DNA from: Temnothorax longispinosus
Lineage: Eukaryota; Arthropoda; Insecta; Hymenoptera; Formicidae
NCBI RefSeq assembly: GCF_030848805.1
Contig: NC_092365.1
Coordinates: 20,851,395-20,915,394 of the forward strand
Reading direction: 5' to 3'
Length of the DNA: 64,000 nucleotides
Made by a program: the position numbers and the translations under genes. The notes beneath the pieces were generated by a model. It saw only the letters and a list, made by a program, of their open reading frames with translations, was not told the DNA's origin and made no database searches. Numbering within the stretch: position 1 is the first letter of the stretch; every line of letters starts with the position of its first letter. Positions 1 through 12,147 of this stretch are shown one piece after another.

Positions 1-444
1 GAAAAATTTCGAATATTGCAGTTTTTGCGTGCGACAAGTAAGTTGAAAATAAACAATTTAATTAGTTAATAAGTTCTTCCTTTTTTCTTCATAAAGCGGA
101 TCGATGCTTATCGTCTTAATCGTTGTGTCGCTCAATTATGTATTGACTCAATCTCTTCTCATCTTGGCACAATCGATTAATCGTTATCAAACAAATTTCC
201 AAAGAACGGCGATTAAGCTCAAAATTAACATTGCAAATCGTTAATGATACACATCGCTCGCGTGTGAATATATAAAGCGTCAGCAAAACGATAATTTGGT
301 GCGCGAGAGTGATAACACGTGTACGGGTGGATCGTGTATGCAATTATGATTACCGATACCGTTTCTTCCGTCTCGAGTAACTTCCTTGCAAATGTTATTG
401 CAAGTGCATCCTCGTCGCGCTTCTCTCGACGAATAATGGTACGA
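1..444. other. Intergenic DNA, nothing recognised
   Basis: AT-rich DNA with two short overlapping open frames on the minus strand (75 and 77 codons) that show no domain, no consistent composition and no splice context. I see no gene here. Confidence 0.5.
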
Positions 445-861
445 GGTAAATGTACCAATGCCTAGACACGTACATATGTCTAGACATTTTTATCATTTCA
501 GTCCTTAAATAAGTTAAAACGCGAATTAAAATTAAAGAGAGAGAATCAACGATAAAAATATTTTTCTTGTATTATATTTTTCTTTGATTTTAATTCGCGG
601 TATACTTATTTAACCCTTAAATGCCACACCTCTCAAGAATCTCGTAAATGACATGAGGGGTCTAAAAGACCCCAGCATGAAAAATGTCTCCTTACTCATT
701 TATTTTTTTATCTTTAATTATGAAAATTTTTTTCAATGTTGTTTGAAAATATATCATTGTAAAGGGTCTGGGGTCCGCCGGACCCCAGGGGGCATTTAAG
801 GGTTAAAAACTAAAATAATAAAGATGTCCGGACATAGGTCTTAAATGACCCGGCATTTACC
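445..861. mobile_element. Terminal-inverted-repeat element carrying a nested TTAA element
   Basis: The ends read GGTAAATG (445) and CATTTACC (854-861). Further in, ATGTCTAGACAT near 477 mirrors ATGTCCGGACAT near 824, followed by a shared stretch resembling TTTTATCATTTCAGT in inverted orientation. This is an imperfect inverted repeat of about 80 bp per arm. The middle holds a second small palindrome (517-600) and the TTAA element at 610-806. No coding capacity is visible, so it is a non-autonomous element. The superfamily is not determined. Confidence 0.55.
610..806. mobile_element. piggyBac-like MITE with TTAA ends
   Basis: A 197-bp unit bounded by TTAA on both sides, with terminal inverted repeats CCCTTAAATGCC at the left and GGCATTTAAGGG at the right. 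Inside, GGGGTCTAAAAGACCCC and GGGGTCCGCCGGACCCC form two smaller palindromes. TTAA target sites and CCY...RGG termini are the hallmark of piggyBac-family insertions. There is no transposase, so it would depend on one encoded elsewhere. A related element lies at 60920-61192. Confidence 0.7.
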
Positions 862-1722
862 TTATTTGTTTCGAAAGCAACATGAGGTCAAGTTTATCAA
901 ATTTATTTTACAATTTTTAATAAAAACAATTTGAACACCATTACGTACATCGCATGAACTTATCGTGTCCGTTTTACAAATTTGTTATATTATCTCAAAA
1001 TGAGATTTGCGCCATTTATTATTGACGTAAACATCTAATGCACTATTATTTTGATTGTGTCATCGCTCGCGGTGTAGACGGACGAACGATTTCGCTTATC
1101 CGTGAATAAAAAAAAAATGTTTTTATATATTATCAAGGCCTCTTCTCAACGTTATCGCGGCACGCGATAATATAGTTCCGATAATATGTCGCGTTTCGTC
1201 AGCAGAATTCAGGTTTTATTGACACGTAAAGCAAGAAAATGATCGTGCGCTCTACATACAAAACGTTGAAACGTAATGTTGCCTACGTATAAATATCCAG
1301 AGACTAGGGAAAATAAAATTTGAAAACTAGTTCAAATGAAACTTCCCGTCGTTTTGCTCATTGTTATGCAAAGATACGTTACCATTATACAAACGTTATA
1401 CAAATATATGAATAATATGGAATATCGTGTGAGGTAAAAGTGTTCTTCGACAAGAACCGCTATTAATTTTTGTCACCCAAGTGCCGGTTCAAATCTACAC
1501 TCTCGACGTTTTGTCCATCCATATGCAAAAGTGACCAACAGTAAGTAACGCTGATAATATTTCGAAATACACGAGCAACGAAATGCAAACGCAATTCTCG
1601 TTATTATCAGGTGCTGACGTAATTATGCGCGAATTGTGACGACCTTCCAGCGAACGAATTGGATTGACCTAGGCAACGCCGCTTCCTACATAAATACATC
1701 GAGCAAATTAACCGCGATAAAC
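862..1722. other. Intergenic DNA downstream of CKI gene 1
   Basis: AT-rich sequence with no open frame of note and no recognisable RNA gene. A GGTTCAAATC string near 1487 resembles a tRNA B box but has no matching arms. Confidence 0.5.
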
Positions 1723-1728
1723 TTTATT
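1723..1728 (-). terminator. Polyadenylation signal of CKI gene 1
   Basis: TTTATT on the plus strand is AATAAA on the minus strand, 84 bases past the proposed stop codon at 1812-1814. Its position supports the terminal exon chosen for gene 1. Confidence 0.6.
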
Positions 1729-1811
1729 TAAATATCGGCTATCTTTCGGTATAAAATTATTCTGCGATTCGTACAATCGTACAATATATACGACGTATAA
1801 AATTATAAATA

Positions 1812-3522
1812 TTATAACTCCGTACCGGAAGCGAGCACGCGAACAACGAATCGCATCTTTCCATAAAAGTCTGCTTTGTAGCCGACTGTAGGATAACTTT
1901 TGCACGTCCTTATTCTATTGTTCTTTTGTTAACAATGTTTTAAAATTAAAAATCCAAAGTCCCATCTAGTTATTTTTAGAGCAGATGATTAATGTTCCAA
2001 AATTAGCGATGGAACTAATTCCCTCTAACAAGATTCTGACAAGACCGTCGAGCAAATGATCGATGAAGGCTGATAATATTTGTGTGATATTTGGCGAGAA
2101 GCGTGAACCCCGACGTGAAAACAATGCGAATTATTTTCCTCTCGATCGTTTGGCGCGTCCAAACGTGCATAATACAATATACAGGTGTAAACAAACTTTA
2201 TCACGCCCGAAGCTTCTGGCTTTAGAAGATATGCGCGATGTGAGTTACGAGCAGATTAGAGGCGTGAAAACCAAAGATACGCTAGGCGATCGGAGGCGAA
2301 ATATGCCGCGCGCGTCGCGTTGCATCGCCGTGAACCGCGACACGCGTGATTTCATCGGAATAATCTGCAGCCGCCGATCGAGCGAATATATCGTCGTATT
2401 GATAACGATAGCGTTAATTTCGTACGCGAGCGGACCAAACGGATTCCGAAAACAAACATCGCGCCCGAGTGCATTTATATAATCGGACGGAGATCCCATA
2501 TTGCCCAGAGAGGCGAACGTACGCCTCGGGCGCCGTTAACAGTTTTTATCAGCTATATTTCGCCGCGGTATCTAGATCTTTTTTTCCTCAGAGCGTTTCA
2601 CAACATCGAAATCGAGGCGCCAAGTGGCGAAATGTGGCGTCCGTATCCGTTAAAATTGTCGGAAGTTGAATGAAAACACGCGTTATCGCCGAAAAAATGA
2701 GGAAATATCGAAAACAGCGAGTTTATTGCGCGCTATCTCGACTTATTCAGCGGCGTAAGACGAATACGCGAGAGAGAGAGAGAGAGACTCACCGGTGATC
2801 GTGGACTGTTTCCTCGCGGCATGGGGCAGGACGGGGGTGGACGGCTCTATCGCGCATCTCTTCCTCTTAGGCTCCGCGTCCAGGAGTTGATTGGGCGTCG
2901 TGGCTTCGCCGATCTCGGGCACTCGCGGCTCCTGCGGCGGCGTCCTCTCGGCCGTCGGCGTGGCGACGACGGTCTCCATTTGCTCGGCGATCCTCGCGCT
3001 CGTCATCGCGGTCATCGTGGTCATCATCGCTGTCAACGACGTCGTCGCTGTCATCGTCGTCGTCGTCGTCGTCGTCGTCGCTGCCGCCGCCGTGGACGGT
3101 GACGACGGGGACGTCGAGGAGGAGGCGGTGGTGGTCGACGCCGTCTCGTCGAAGCGCAGCTTGCGCGGGGTGCCGGGCGCGTGTTTCCTCAGATACGGCA
3201 TGCCGCGCAGGGCGTAGGGCTCGGGCACGACGTCGTGCTCCGTCAACGGCTCCCACTCGTAACGCGAGTTCGATCGCGGGACACCCAGCTGAAAGTTGAA
3301 GCCCCATCGATCGGCATCGAGCAACGATTGGGCCCGCAATTCGCGCTCGGCGAGCGCCCGAGCCGCCGCGTGGTCCACCGGCCCGAAGAGATCGCGTCGC
3401 ACGCGGGCGAGCGCGGCCCTGCTCGGCGCCGCTCGTCCGCCTCCGCTACCGCTGCCGCCGCCGCCGCCTAGGTTCCTGCTTATTTCCGTCATCATCGCCG
3501 GGTTCAGCACTCGTGCGCTCAT
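1812..3522 (-). CDS. dap: Dacapo-type cyclin-dependent kinase inhibitor (p21/p27 family), two exons
   Basis: Exon 1 is 3522-2793 and exon 2 is 1870-1812. Splicing across GTGAGT (2792) and ...AAAGCAG (1871) gives 262 residues. Residues 42-47 are RRDLFG, the cyclin-docking motif. W73 with GFNF and YEW at 88-90 form the CDK-binding part of the CDI domain, followed by a VPEPYALRGMPYLR segment. Residues about 125-175 are Thr/Ser/Ala low complexity encoded partly by an ACG/GTC repeat. PKRKR (218-222) is a likely nuclear signal, and several S/T-P sites are present. The intron splits a PIP degron: QSTIT from exon 1, then DFYGKMR from exon 2. This matches Q-x-x-I-T-D-F-Y-x-x-x-K/R exactly. The family inhibits cyclin E/A-CDK2 in the nucleus, and Drosophila Dacapo is destroyed in S phase through CRL4-Cdt2 and PCNA. 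The start MSARV is chosen because the residues upstream are low-complexity 5'UTR-like and the motif spacing fits. The 1812 stop depends on the inferred exon. Confidence 0.92.
2769..2787. repeat. (GA)n microsatellite just inside the gene 1 intron
   Basis: A run of GA dinucleotides on the plus strand, read as CT on the coding strand, begins a few bases after the 5' splice site of CKI gene 1. It gives a pyrimidine tract immediately after GTGAGT. Length variation here could affect splicing; that is inference. Confidence 0.8.
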
Positions 3523-5330
3523 ATTTCGTCGCGCTCTATCGCCGCCGCGTTCCGCAGCACAACGGCAAACGTTTACGCGCCGTTTCCAGTAAACGAACAG
3601 CACCGAAAAGTCCGTGGGCGCGAAAAATCGACAGATAAGGAACAAGCACCCGCTGTCTCTCTCTCTCTTCCTATTCTTCTTCCGTCCTTGCTTTCTCTCT
3701 TTCTCGCTCTCTCTCTCTCTCACTCCCCTCCCTTCACTCACTGCACTATCGAGAGAGTTGTGACACGCGCTACGCGAGATAAGAGATCGCTTCTTCTAGC
3801 ATTGGCCGTGACGCGGGAACGATGATGACTCCTTCCAGGAATCGCGTCCCCGCTGCCGCCGCCACGGCCCCGTCGTCGTGGGACGTTGAAATAATCGCGG
3901 CTACGCACCGCGGACAGGAACGTGGCAACGCCGCGATTCGTGGCGCGACCCACCGAATTTCGAATAATGGCCGCGCTGCTGCCGCCGCCGCCGTCGAGCG
4001 TTGACCAAGGCGCCGCTTCTCTTCTCCCTCAGATCCGCGTCCTCGCCGGCGTGATGGTCGCGCGACGTCCCCCGACGGTGACGCTCGTCGCGGTAGGCAA
4101 GGACGATGATGATCCTCGGCACGTACCCCGCCCGGGGAAGCGTGGATCATAGGGCGACGCGTGCACGGCAAACAGCAGCCGCGCTTGGCAACACGGGGAA
4201 GGGTGGCGGGGACACACACACGGTTACTATGTGCCAGACAAAGATAGCGCGGCGGCGAAAACAAACTCCGCCTCGCGCGCGCGAGAGGCGATTCCGCTGC
4301 ACCGCACCGGGCTGTCCCGCCGAACAGTCAAGGCCACCGTGGAGAAGCTCCAAAATACCCCGCTTATACGGTCCAACACTATCTCGTATCCCGCGATTCA
4401 CTCTCCTCACAAGTCGCGCAACACGCAAGACGATTCTCCTTCGGCGTAGCCTCCGGTCGACGATCTGGCAACGTCGCGCGGCCGCACTTGCGCGTGAGTA
4501 TCCGAGCGACGGCGAGAGAGCGTGTTACGACGTATCCCGCGCGAATTTCGTCGTCTATCGTGGCGATCGTCCGTGACGCGAGCCGATCTGTCTATCTCTG
4601 TCCCTCTCTCTCTTTCCTTCTTCCTCTTTCTCTCTCGTTCTCCGCGTCTCGCACTCCCGCACGAGACACTGCCACTCACAGCCGAAACGCGATAACGCAG
4701 TCAGTAGTCTTGGCGCGAGGAAATTCCATAGAAAAATGTTATTGCACACGGCCCGCAGCAATATGCCGATCGGCGGTGGGGGAGTCCAACCGTACTCGCC
4801 AACCGAGCTCGTCTCTGACACCGCGCGTAAATAAGCACGGATAATAAGAGCACGCCTCGTCGTTTCCCGCCAAACAAACGCGACTGTCAAGGCACGCGCG
4901 TGGCCCACCGGGGGCTGGAAGGACGTGCGAGGCACGATTGCGCAGTTACGTGACGTCGTACACGACGATATAACCCGTGCGTGATCTGCGGCTCACGGAG
5001 CTGCGCAAAGACACGTAGCTAACACGGAAAGCGCTCTCTAGCGACTGAAGCGTGCTTCTTTCATTGCGAGCAACCGAGCCTCCCGCGAGCTCGGCATTCT
5101 CCGCCGCGGCTCGGCTCGGCGGCTCTCCCCCCCCCCCTCTACGCCGCCGCCGCCGCCACCACTGTGAGGCCAATCACGCGGTGAGCGGAGAAACGAAATA
5201 ACCGCCATTCGCAACGTATAGTCCCCTCGACCTGACTGCGCGTACGGTCGGACTCGTCCCGTGCGAACGCGAACCGCGTGCGGAAAGATTGTACAGTTAT
5301 CGGCCCCTACCATGGCATGGGAGAGCACGG
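3523..5330 (-). promoter_or_regulatory. CpG-rich 5' region and probable promoter of CKI gene 1
   Basis: About 1.8 kb of strongly CG-rich, CpG-dense sequence lies directly upstream of the gene 1 start, in contrast to the AT-rich flanks. At 3655-3725 a dense CT tract reads as repeated GAGAG on the coding strand, which resembles clustered GAGA-factor sites or a 5'UTR tract. The many overlapping open frames here on both strands are what CpG-rich DNA gives by chance. The transcription start was not located. Confidence 0.5.
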
Positions 5331-8300
5331 CCACAAGGAATACCAATCGCGATCTCTGCTCCTGCTCCAATATTCCAGCTTTCAGACTTTGGGGGGACGA
5401 AATTTGAGGACTCGTTGGGTCGGATTCTTAATGGGATTACTCGAGGGAACGACATTACGAGAACACTAATGAAAAACTATCTAGCTCTTGCGACGATTTT
5501 TCTTTCGAAAAAAAAAAATTAAATTTGTTTTTTATTTTGTCATAGAATTATCACTGATTTCAATTTCTCGATTATTTTACAATAGAGAGATATAGTCACG
5601 TGAGAGAGAGATATATACTCTCTCTTGCGCCTTTCATTCACGTTTCTCGCTCCGTGATGTAATTAATGAGGCCACGTACAGGATCGGGATCGAAAATGTC
5701 GTCGGACGTGTCAAATTAATTTAATTGTGCCCTTAATTCGTCGTTTTAATTGTCCTTCACGCACTCGTGCTCGCGCCGCTCGCGGATAGCAGCGGCGCGT
5801 CCCCCTTCCAACGGGGAACGCGGTAACCCGGTGGGGAACGAGAAATAAATAGGTCCAGTCTCCAAAACAACGCGACGCAATCTTATCGCGTGCGTATATT
5901 CGGTAGATTCTCGTGTTTGCACGACGCGACGCGTTACGCACGGTGAATTTATTTGCATACCACTCGGATTATCGCCGACGTTTAATACAGCGTGATAGAC
6001 TCACCACGCGCAGTTCGAAGGACTGTTACATTGAACTATATTGTAAAGAAATAAGACGGTGTTATCATAATTTTGTTAAACCCCTCTGATTCGACGCGGG
6101 AGGAAGTATATAAGAAAAGTTCTCGCTGCAGGTTTTTCGAGAAAATGTATTATAAGTAGTCGCGTATCAATTTGATACGCCATCATATTTACATAATGTT
6201 AAATGTTGGTGATTCGATTATTAGCATTCACTGCCGAAATCAATCTCGATTGATTTAATTATTCATATTTTAGATTGCTTAACGTCAACAACGGTTCAAA
6301 ATGGTAGCTTGATCATTTTAGAGTTTAAAACTCTTGATAGCGAAAATATTAAACGATTTTCCTCTAGAGTACCTAGTCGGAGTCGCGGGAATCGATTTAT
6401 AGGAGAAAATTTGAAAGTTTTAATTCACAAAATCTAGAACAAAAGTTCTCCGTCGTTTTTCGATCTTTCGAACGCGACACTCCGTTCGATTCTGTGCGCG
6501 CGAAACTACAGCGCTTCATGACGATTGTGCGCGCGTCACGGCGCCGAGTGCGATGACATAAAATCAACGGGACGAATCGAGACTTTTCATTGATAATTGT
6601 CAATTTACTCCATTGTGCTCGTCTCGCACGCGGCACGCGAGGGGACACCTACGGGAAACAGCTCCGCGCGCTCGCCGACGCGACGCTCGGCGAGGCGGCG
6701 CGGCGCAACTCGCGACGAGCGAAGCGTAGATAAACGATCCCGGAGTCCAATTGGAGAGAGAGTTTGCCACGCGGCCCGGCATTCAATCTTGTTGGCGTGT
6801 GTGTACGTGTATGTGCGCGTGTGTACGACTTGCTCGCACGCCGCCATAACGTGGCGCGAATATTTCGAATATTCAAACGTGAGTTGAGGATGCTATTTTT
6901 TTCCCACACGGTATCCCGGCTCGATTAACGATTAAACGTAGCGGAAAATGCCCATCGAGTCGTTATGCATATCGTTTTCAAGAATCCATAATATGCAAAA
7001 TAATCTTGCATTCTACAGGGATAAAAAATTGTGTAAAAGTTATTTCTTTTGCGTATTGTCTTTAATTAGGGTTATCTTTAATTAAGATTCTGAATGGGGA
7101 AGGCCACGACGCGCAAACCTGGCGTCGGTGCAGCGCGCTGTGCTCCGGGGAAACAAAATCCCACGCAGCATCCAGGAAGTGGTGAGGGGTGACACCGGAT
7201 GCATTTCAATGAGGGGAGACGGGCGAACGGGCCTCGCGTAAAACAATTCTTTCTGCGTTTTTGCGCAGAGAGACCACCGTCTCTCATTCATTGTCCACCG
7301 CAGGAGTGCATTTCAGCGAGGTGTCTGGTTGCACAGGTCGCGCTTTGTAACCCACAATAAAGCGAAAGGTCTATTATCTGCTTCCTGCGATATTTGTTGC
7401 GAGATAACGTTGACAGGTTTCTCAGCGAATTTGGTGGATAATCGAAGAGATTTATGATGATGTTCAAACTACTGCGCGGAATGCAATAATTAATTGAATC
7501 GCTTTTCTCGTTACGTTTCCGTTTTTAATGTTTAGTAGTTTCGGGTACAATTGTCGAAAGATTATTTAATTTATCACTATGTTATTGGACGTAGCCATCG
7601 ACAAAGTGTTATTTATGCAGCTTTAGACGTGTACGTGTCGTTGCGTCGATTACTGACGATTAAAAAAAAAAAAACATTTCTCGTCTCATGGATAACGCAT
7701 GGATATCGCACATGTGTGTTCGTAAGTCAGCCAGATTATTTTCAAAGGAAGTTGGTGTTTATTCGCAGGCGAGGCGCGCGACCGGAAGGCGCATATAGCC
7801 GCATCTGCATCGCGTGTTTACCATGCACCGAAAGAGAGTCACCTGTTTCATCATTTCGCTATCAAAGCCGGACTCTTACCTGAAGCCGCCGTCGCCGCGT
7901 TATCTCATCGCGTGCTAGCGACAACGGGGACAAAGCTGCAGCCGCGATAAATCACCTTTATCGAGCTCAAGGTGGTGAATCGAGATCGAGGTTGAGAACG
8001 GGTGCACTGTTCCGAGATGCGAGAAGCCTACTTTCCTCCGAGACACGCCGGTGTCTGGCGAGATAAATGTTTCATGCCGAGCAGCGATAAATCGGTCAGT
8101 TTACGTATACGTCAGATCGACGACGTTAAACCAACTGTTTAAGAATTGGACTCGGTTAAACTTCAGTCAACTTTGATTGACGTTCGCTGAAACGTTTGAT
8201 TTTTTTTTACGACTACGCGAAAATACTCATAACGCGAGAAACATATATAAATATTCGAAAATTTCTTCCTTTGAACATCTGTGATCGTGATTCGTTCGCG

Positions 8301-9623
8301 GAAGGCTCTTTATCGGAAGGATTCTCAATGCTCGGTCAGAATAATGTGTGTGGTATACCTTGTGCGGCAAATATCCTTTGTCGTCGTCGCGATTGTGCCC
8401 ACTTCCGTGGGAATTCGCGGAACGGAAGTGCAATTTCTGGCTGGTACTGCCGTGGTGGCCAGCTTCCATGATGGAGCAGCGCGAAGAAAAAACGATCTTT
8501 AAAGAAATGATGCCAGGTGCAACGCGCACTCTCGCGCCTTCTCACGGCAAGTACTCTGGATTATTTCAACGAAGTCGTGATACTCGTGGTATCAACTCTC
8601 GTACGGCGAATGTTTTATGAGGGAAAATAGATAAACAATAATTAAAGGCGATTCACAGTTGTATGATAATGTAGCATTTAATCTGTAATTGATAAACGAG
8701 ATTTTTGCGAATTGCGTTCCGAATACTGGAAAAAATACTATATTCAAGACTGATTTTTCTTCTCTACAATACTACAGATGCCTTGCTACAAATGCTACAA
8801 GATACTTGCTCGTCGCGAGGCAGATGTTTCAGCTTAGCATAGTATAAATTAGGTCACGCATAACTTCCGTATAATCAGAATTGCCAAGCGCATATAACTA
8901 TTCTCTTTTCATTATTATATACGCATTAAAGTAAGAAAAAAGGGAAAAAGAAACAGATATATTAAAATACTCAATTATTTTATAATTTCATATAATTTCA
9001 TATTATGTATATTTTTATACAAATTTCTTTCTCCTAAGCTGCCCGATTATTGTGTACTCCGAAGTACTAAAAATATCGATTGAGTATAATAACGTGTATT
9101 GCACATTTGTTTCCATGAATATTAAAATGAATAATGTCATGTTGTGAAACTAATATAGATAAAATTAATTAGACACCAAATGCATGATTCAGGTTGTTTG
9201 TTTTCTGATTTGTCAATAAGTTAAATAAAATTAAAAATTTAGCTTTGGTTTCTTGGAGACATGTTTGACATCATGCCTCTTTTGACTAGAAACTTAAGAG
9301 TTGATCAATTAAAATAAACCGCCAATTTATATAAAGTCCAATTTACAAATTGCCATTTTAAATATAATTAAATAATAAATACTTTTGCTTATAAGACTTT
9401 GCACTTACTACTCTCCCTACTCATATAAAAAAAAATCGTTCTAAATTTTTAAAAAGAATTTATAAATATAGTTTTCATTATTCATGAAAAATTATTTACG
9501 TATTATACAATTAAAAATTTACGTAGTCTTTTCATGCTCGAAAAAATATGATATTGTTAAATCTTGCTTATTATCTATCAATAAATAATATCACAATTTG
9601 ATTCTTTTGCCGCTTCGATCGTT
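5331..9623. other. Intergenic DNA between CKI genes 1 and 2
   Basis: Mixed AT-rich DNA with CpG-richer patches near 5740-5950, 6480-6850, 7090-7330 and 7780-8080. Open frames are short, overlap on both strands and carry no domain. I see no supported gene. Confidence 0.5.
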
Positions 9624-10114
9624 TCATCCATCGATTTGTTCCACGTTGTTTTCTGATGCTTCCTCCGCACTTATTCTCCCATTTGTCTCCTTGGATTCAG
9701 AAATTTCATTTCCTTGTTCGTCGAGTTTTACCCATTCGTAGCGACCGGGTCGTGGTTCTCCGCGCACGAAGTCGAAGTTCCACTTCTCCATGCTCTACGC
9801 ATCAATAAGCATTTCAGTTTTAGACCACTTTAAACGGTGTCTAATCTCTGCAATATTTCGCGTAAAATAACTTGATCGATAATTACGTAATCGTGACGAG
9901 AAATAATTTTAACAATCGTTTAAATTTGACTTAATAAAGAAGAATCGTTTATTATGCTTTTTACCTGTTCCAATTGTATTCGCCTCTCTTCCGAAAAACG
10001 GTTTTCAATGTCCTTATGCTTCTGTTGCTCGTCGTCACCATCGTCTTGAAAAAGTCTCCTACGCACATTACGGAGTCGGGCGCTGTATAGGTTGTTAGTT
10101 TTTTCTGCCATCAC
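9624..10114 (-). CDS. Short p27/Dacapo-like CDK inhibitor lacking a PIP box, two exons
   Basis: Exon 1 (10114-9965) and exon 2 (9794-9624) join in phase 0 over a 170-bp intron (GTAAAA...GCGTAG) to give 106 residues. RRRLF at residues 18-22 supplies the RxLF cyclin-docking motif, with Q in place of the usual G after it. A charged helix follows (about 25-50). Exon 2 then gives KWNFDF and, after a short spacer, RYEW, which are close matches to the CDK2-binding segments of p27. The tail is acidic and polar and ends in QIDG. No PIP degron and no basic nuclear signal are visible, unlike gene 1. Start ATGATG at 10114 or 10111 is open; both give the same domain. Base composition is much less GC-rich than gene 1. 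The exon join rests on motif continuity and frame; the acceptor has a weak pyrimidine tract. Confidence 0.88.
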
Positions 10115-12093
10115 GAAGCGGGTTCTTATGTAAGAAAAATTGAGTTTTTTTTAGTGATAATAATTTTATATAGTTTTTTTTTGTATTTATTTATATATTT
10201 GAGTTTACGTATTGTCCTACTGAAAAATTCAAGTTTAATACTTTTATCAATTTTTCTATAACTTCAATTATATCGACGATTTATTTGAAAATTAATTTTA
10301 TTTCTTAAATAGTTTTATTTCTTAAACACGGATAGTTTTTACGAGCCATGATTTTTCTATTCATAGTAAATAGATTAACTGAATAAGTAAAGTGGGGAGA
10401 TTGATAAAAATTAATTTTGTTTACATTTGTTTTTATAATGCATTACAAACGTATAAAAATTGATCATTGTAAACTTTCTCTTATATCATAAATAGAATAA
10501 AAAGTTTACTAGTGTCAAGCAATGTTCTGAAAATTGTTCATGAAATTTCTGTCTTTTCTTTTCACGCTACATTTGTATACGATTATTGAAAATTAAAAAT
10601 AAACATATTATTTTCACTTACGGCAAAAAACACGATTATTTAAAAATAAATTTTATAACTACATATTTTGTAGTAGTTTTAGAAATAGGTACTTATCAAC
10701 GGAACAGTTAGATTGATCAGATATTACTGGAAAAGATTTCTACCGTTAGAAATGTGTACAAGGATATATGTTTGTAAATAAGGGTAGAACGTTGCGAGTT
10801 TCAAAATACCGAAGAAGAATTTAACTTTATTTCAACGTATTTTAGTGTGCATTCCTGTCCGATATGTCGATAATTTCAAGAGAACTTATATGTTACGCAG
10901 TACGCACTCATGTCGCGGAATGCGGATGAGAGATCAATAATATCCTTCGGCCGCTTCGACGTAAAGTTATCGAACTACCAGGAAAGTTTTCTGCAGCATA
11001 ACAGTACTCGGTATTAATCGTCTAGCCGATACGCGGCAAGTCACTCGGGTATGACACTCTTCACGTTTTGTAAACAAGGCGATATGCATCGAGAGTTAAG
11101 TCTTCGCGCGCGAAAGAGAGAAGGGAAACTTGCGGTATCGTCGTACTAATGTGCCGTTGGACGGATGTATTGGAATTTGGAATGCATTACATTTCCGGCA
11201 CGATTGCGAGACTCATCTCATACCAAACAGTATTTATAATTTTCACTCGCGCTCTTGCAAGTCCTTTGATATCGCTGTTTGTGTTCTAGATATTTTGCGC
11301 ATCGGGAAAACATTTTAAAACTGTGAAATTCAATGCGCGTACTATAATATTTTGCACATACCTAATTGATTATTCTTGAAGCACTTAAAACCTCTTATTA
11401 AAAAATGGATATGCGTTACAGGTTTACGATAAGCTGAATGCACAATTCTAGTTTTTTTACAGACGTAAAACGAAGTAATTCTTCGTTTATTATTCGTGCA
11501 ATAATTAAAAGTCCATTCACAGCACAAGCATACTCCACTGTTCATAATATACACCGAAGAATGCGCGCTAACCTCCCAATTTACGTTTGCATCGCGTTGA
11601 AGATAATCTCAGAGATTCTGCTTTAAATGGGCACGCGTTTTTAATAATCGTAGAAACGTCTCTTAACGCCAGTAAGAACCGAATATAGATTCCGTAGTTA
11701 TACCAAAGCCAGAGATAAAGATTTCTCTTTATGCCCGGTACGCTCTTAATGATCGCGAATGGAACACCGCGCTTTTTACGCGCGTTCGTTAACACAAACT
11801 GGTTTGATTCGCCGTCTTTCGCCGAGGGCACTAACGAATGAATTCCACGTTATTCGCGTAATTACTATGATGTACGGTGGAGCAGGTGATACAGTCGAGT
11901 GCATTAACTCCGCGGGTTTACACTCAGAACGTGCGTCAGGATGACATAGTGCGATGCATCTCTCCGCTGGCCGGGTTAATGCACTCGGGTGTACATACGT
12001 GCTTTCCTTTCCCGGCAGCACATTTCGGCGTACGCGGATCGGGAAGATAAATCGGCGGTCCGCGAATCGAGGTGCGAGATGACTCGCGAGAGA

Positions 12094-12147
<54 letters not shown>

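Noticed and set aside
1440..1510. tRNA B-box-like string GGTTCAAATC
   Set aside because: No acceptor, D or anticodon arms can be drawn around it.
2063..2482. 139-codon plus-strand frame inside the gene 1 intron
   Set aside because: No domain, signal or splice support. The opposite strand is open too, and the DNA is CpG-rich enough for chance frames.
2821..3592. Several long open frames on the plus strand and a second minus frame (2867-3307) across CKI gene 1
   Set aside because: They are shadows of the GC-rich gene 1 exon. Their Val, Ala, Arg and Asp runs come from the trinucleotide repeat, and only the minus frame with CDI motifs is family-like.
5038..5370. 110-codon minus frame starting with a signal-peptide-like stretch (MEQEQRSRLVFLVAVLSHAM)
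   Set aside because: The rest is low-complexity Gly/Arg from CpG-rich DNA in the gene 1 promoter region, with no Cys pattern or domain.
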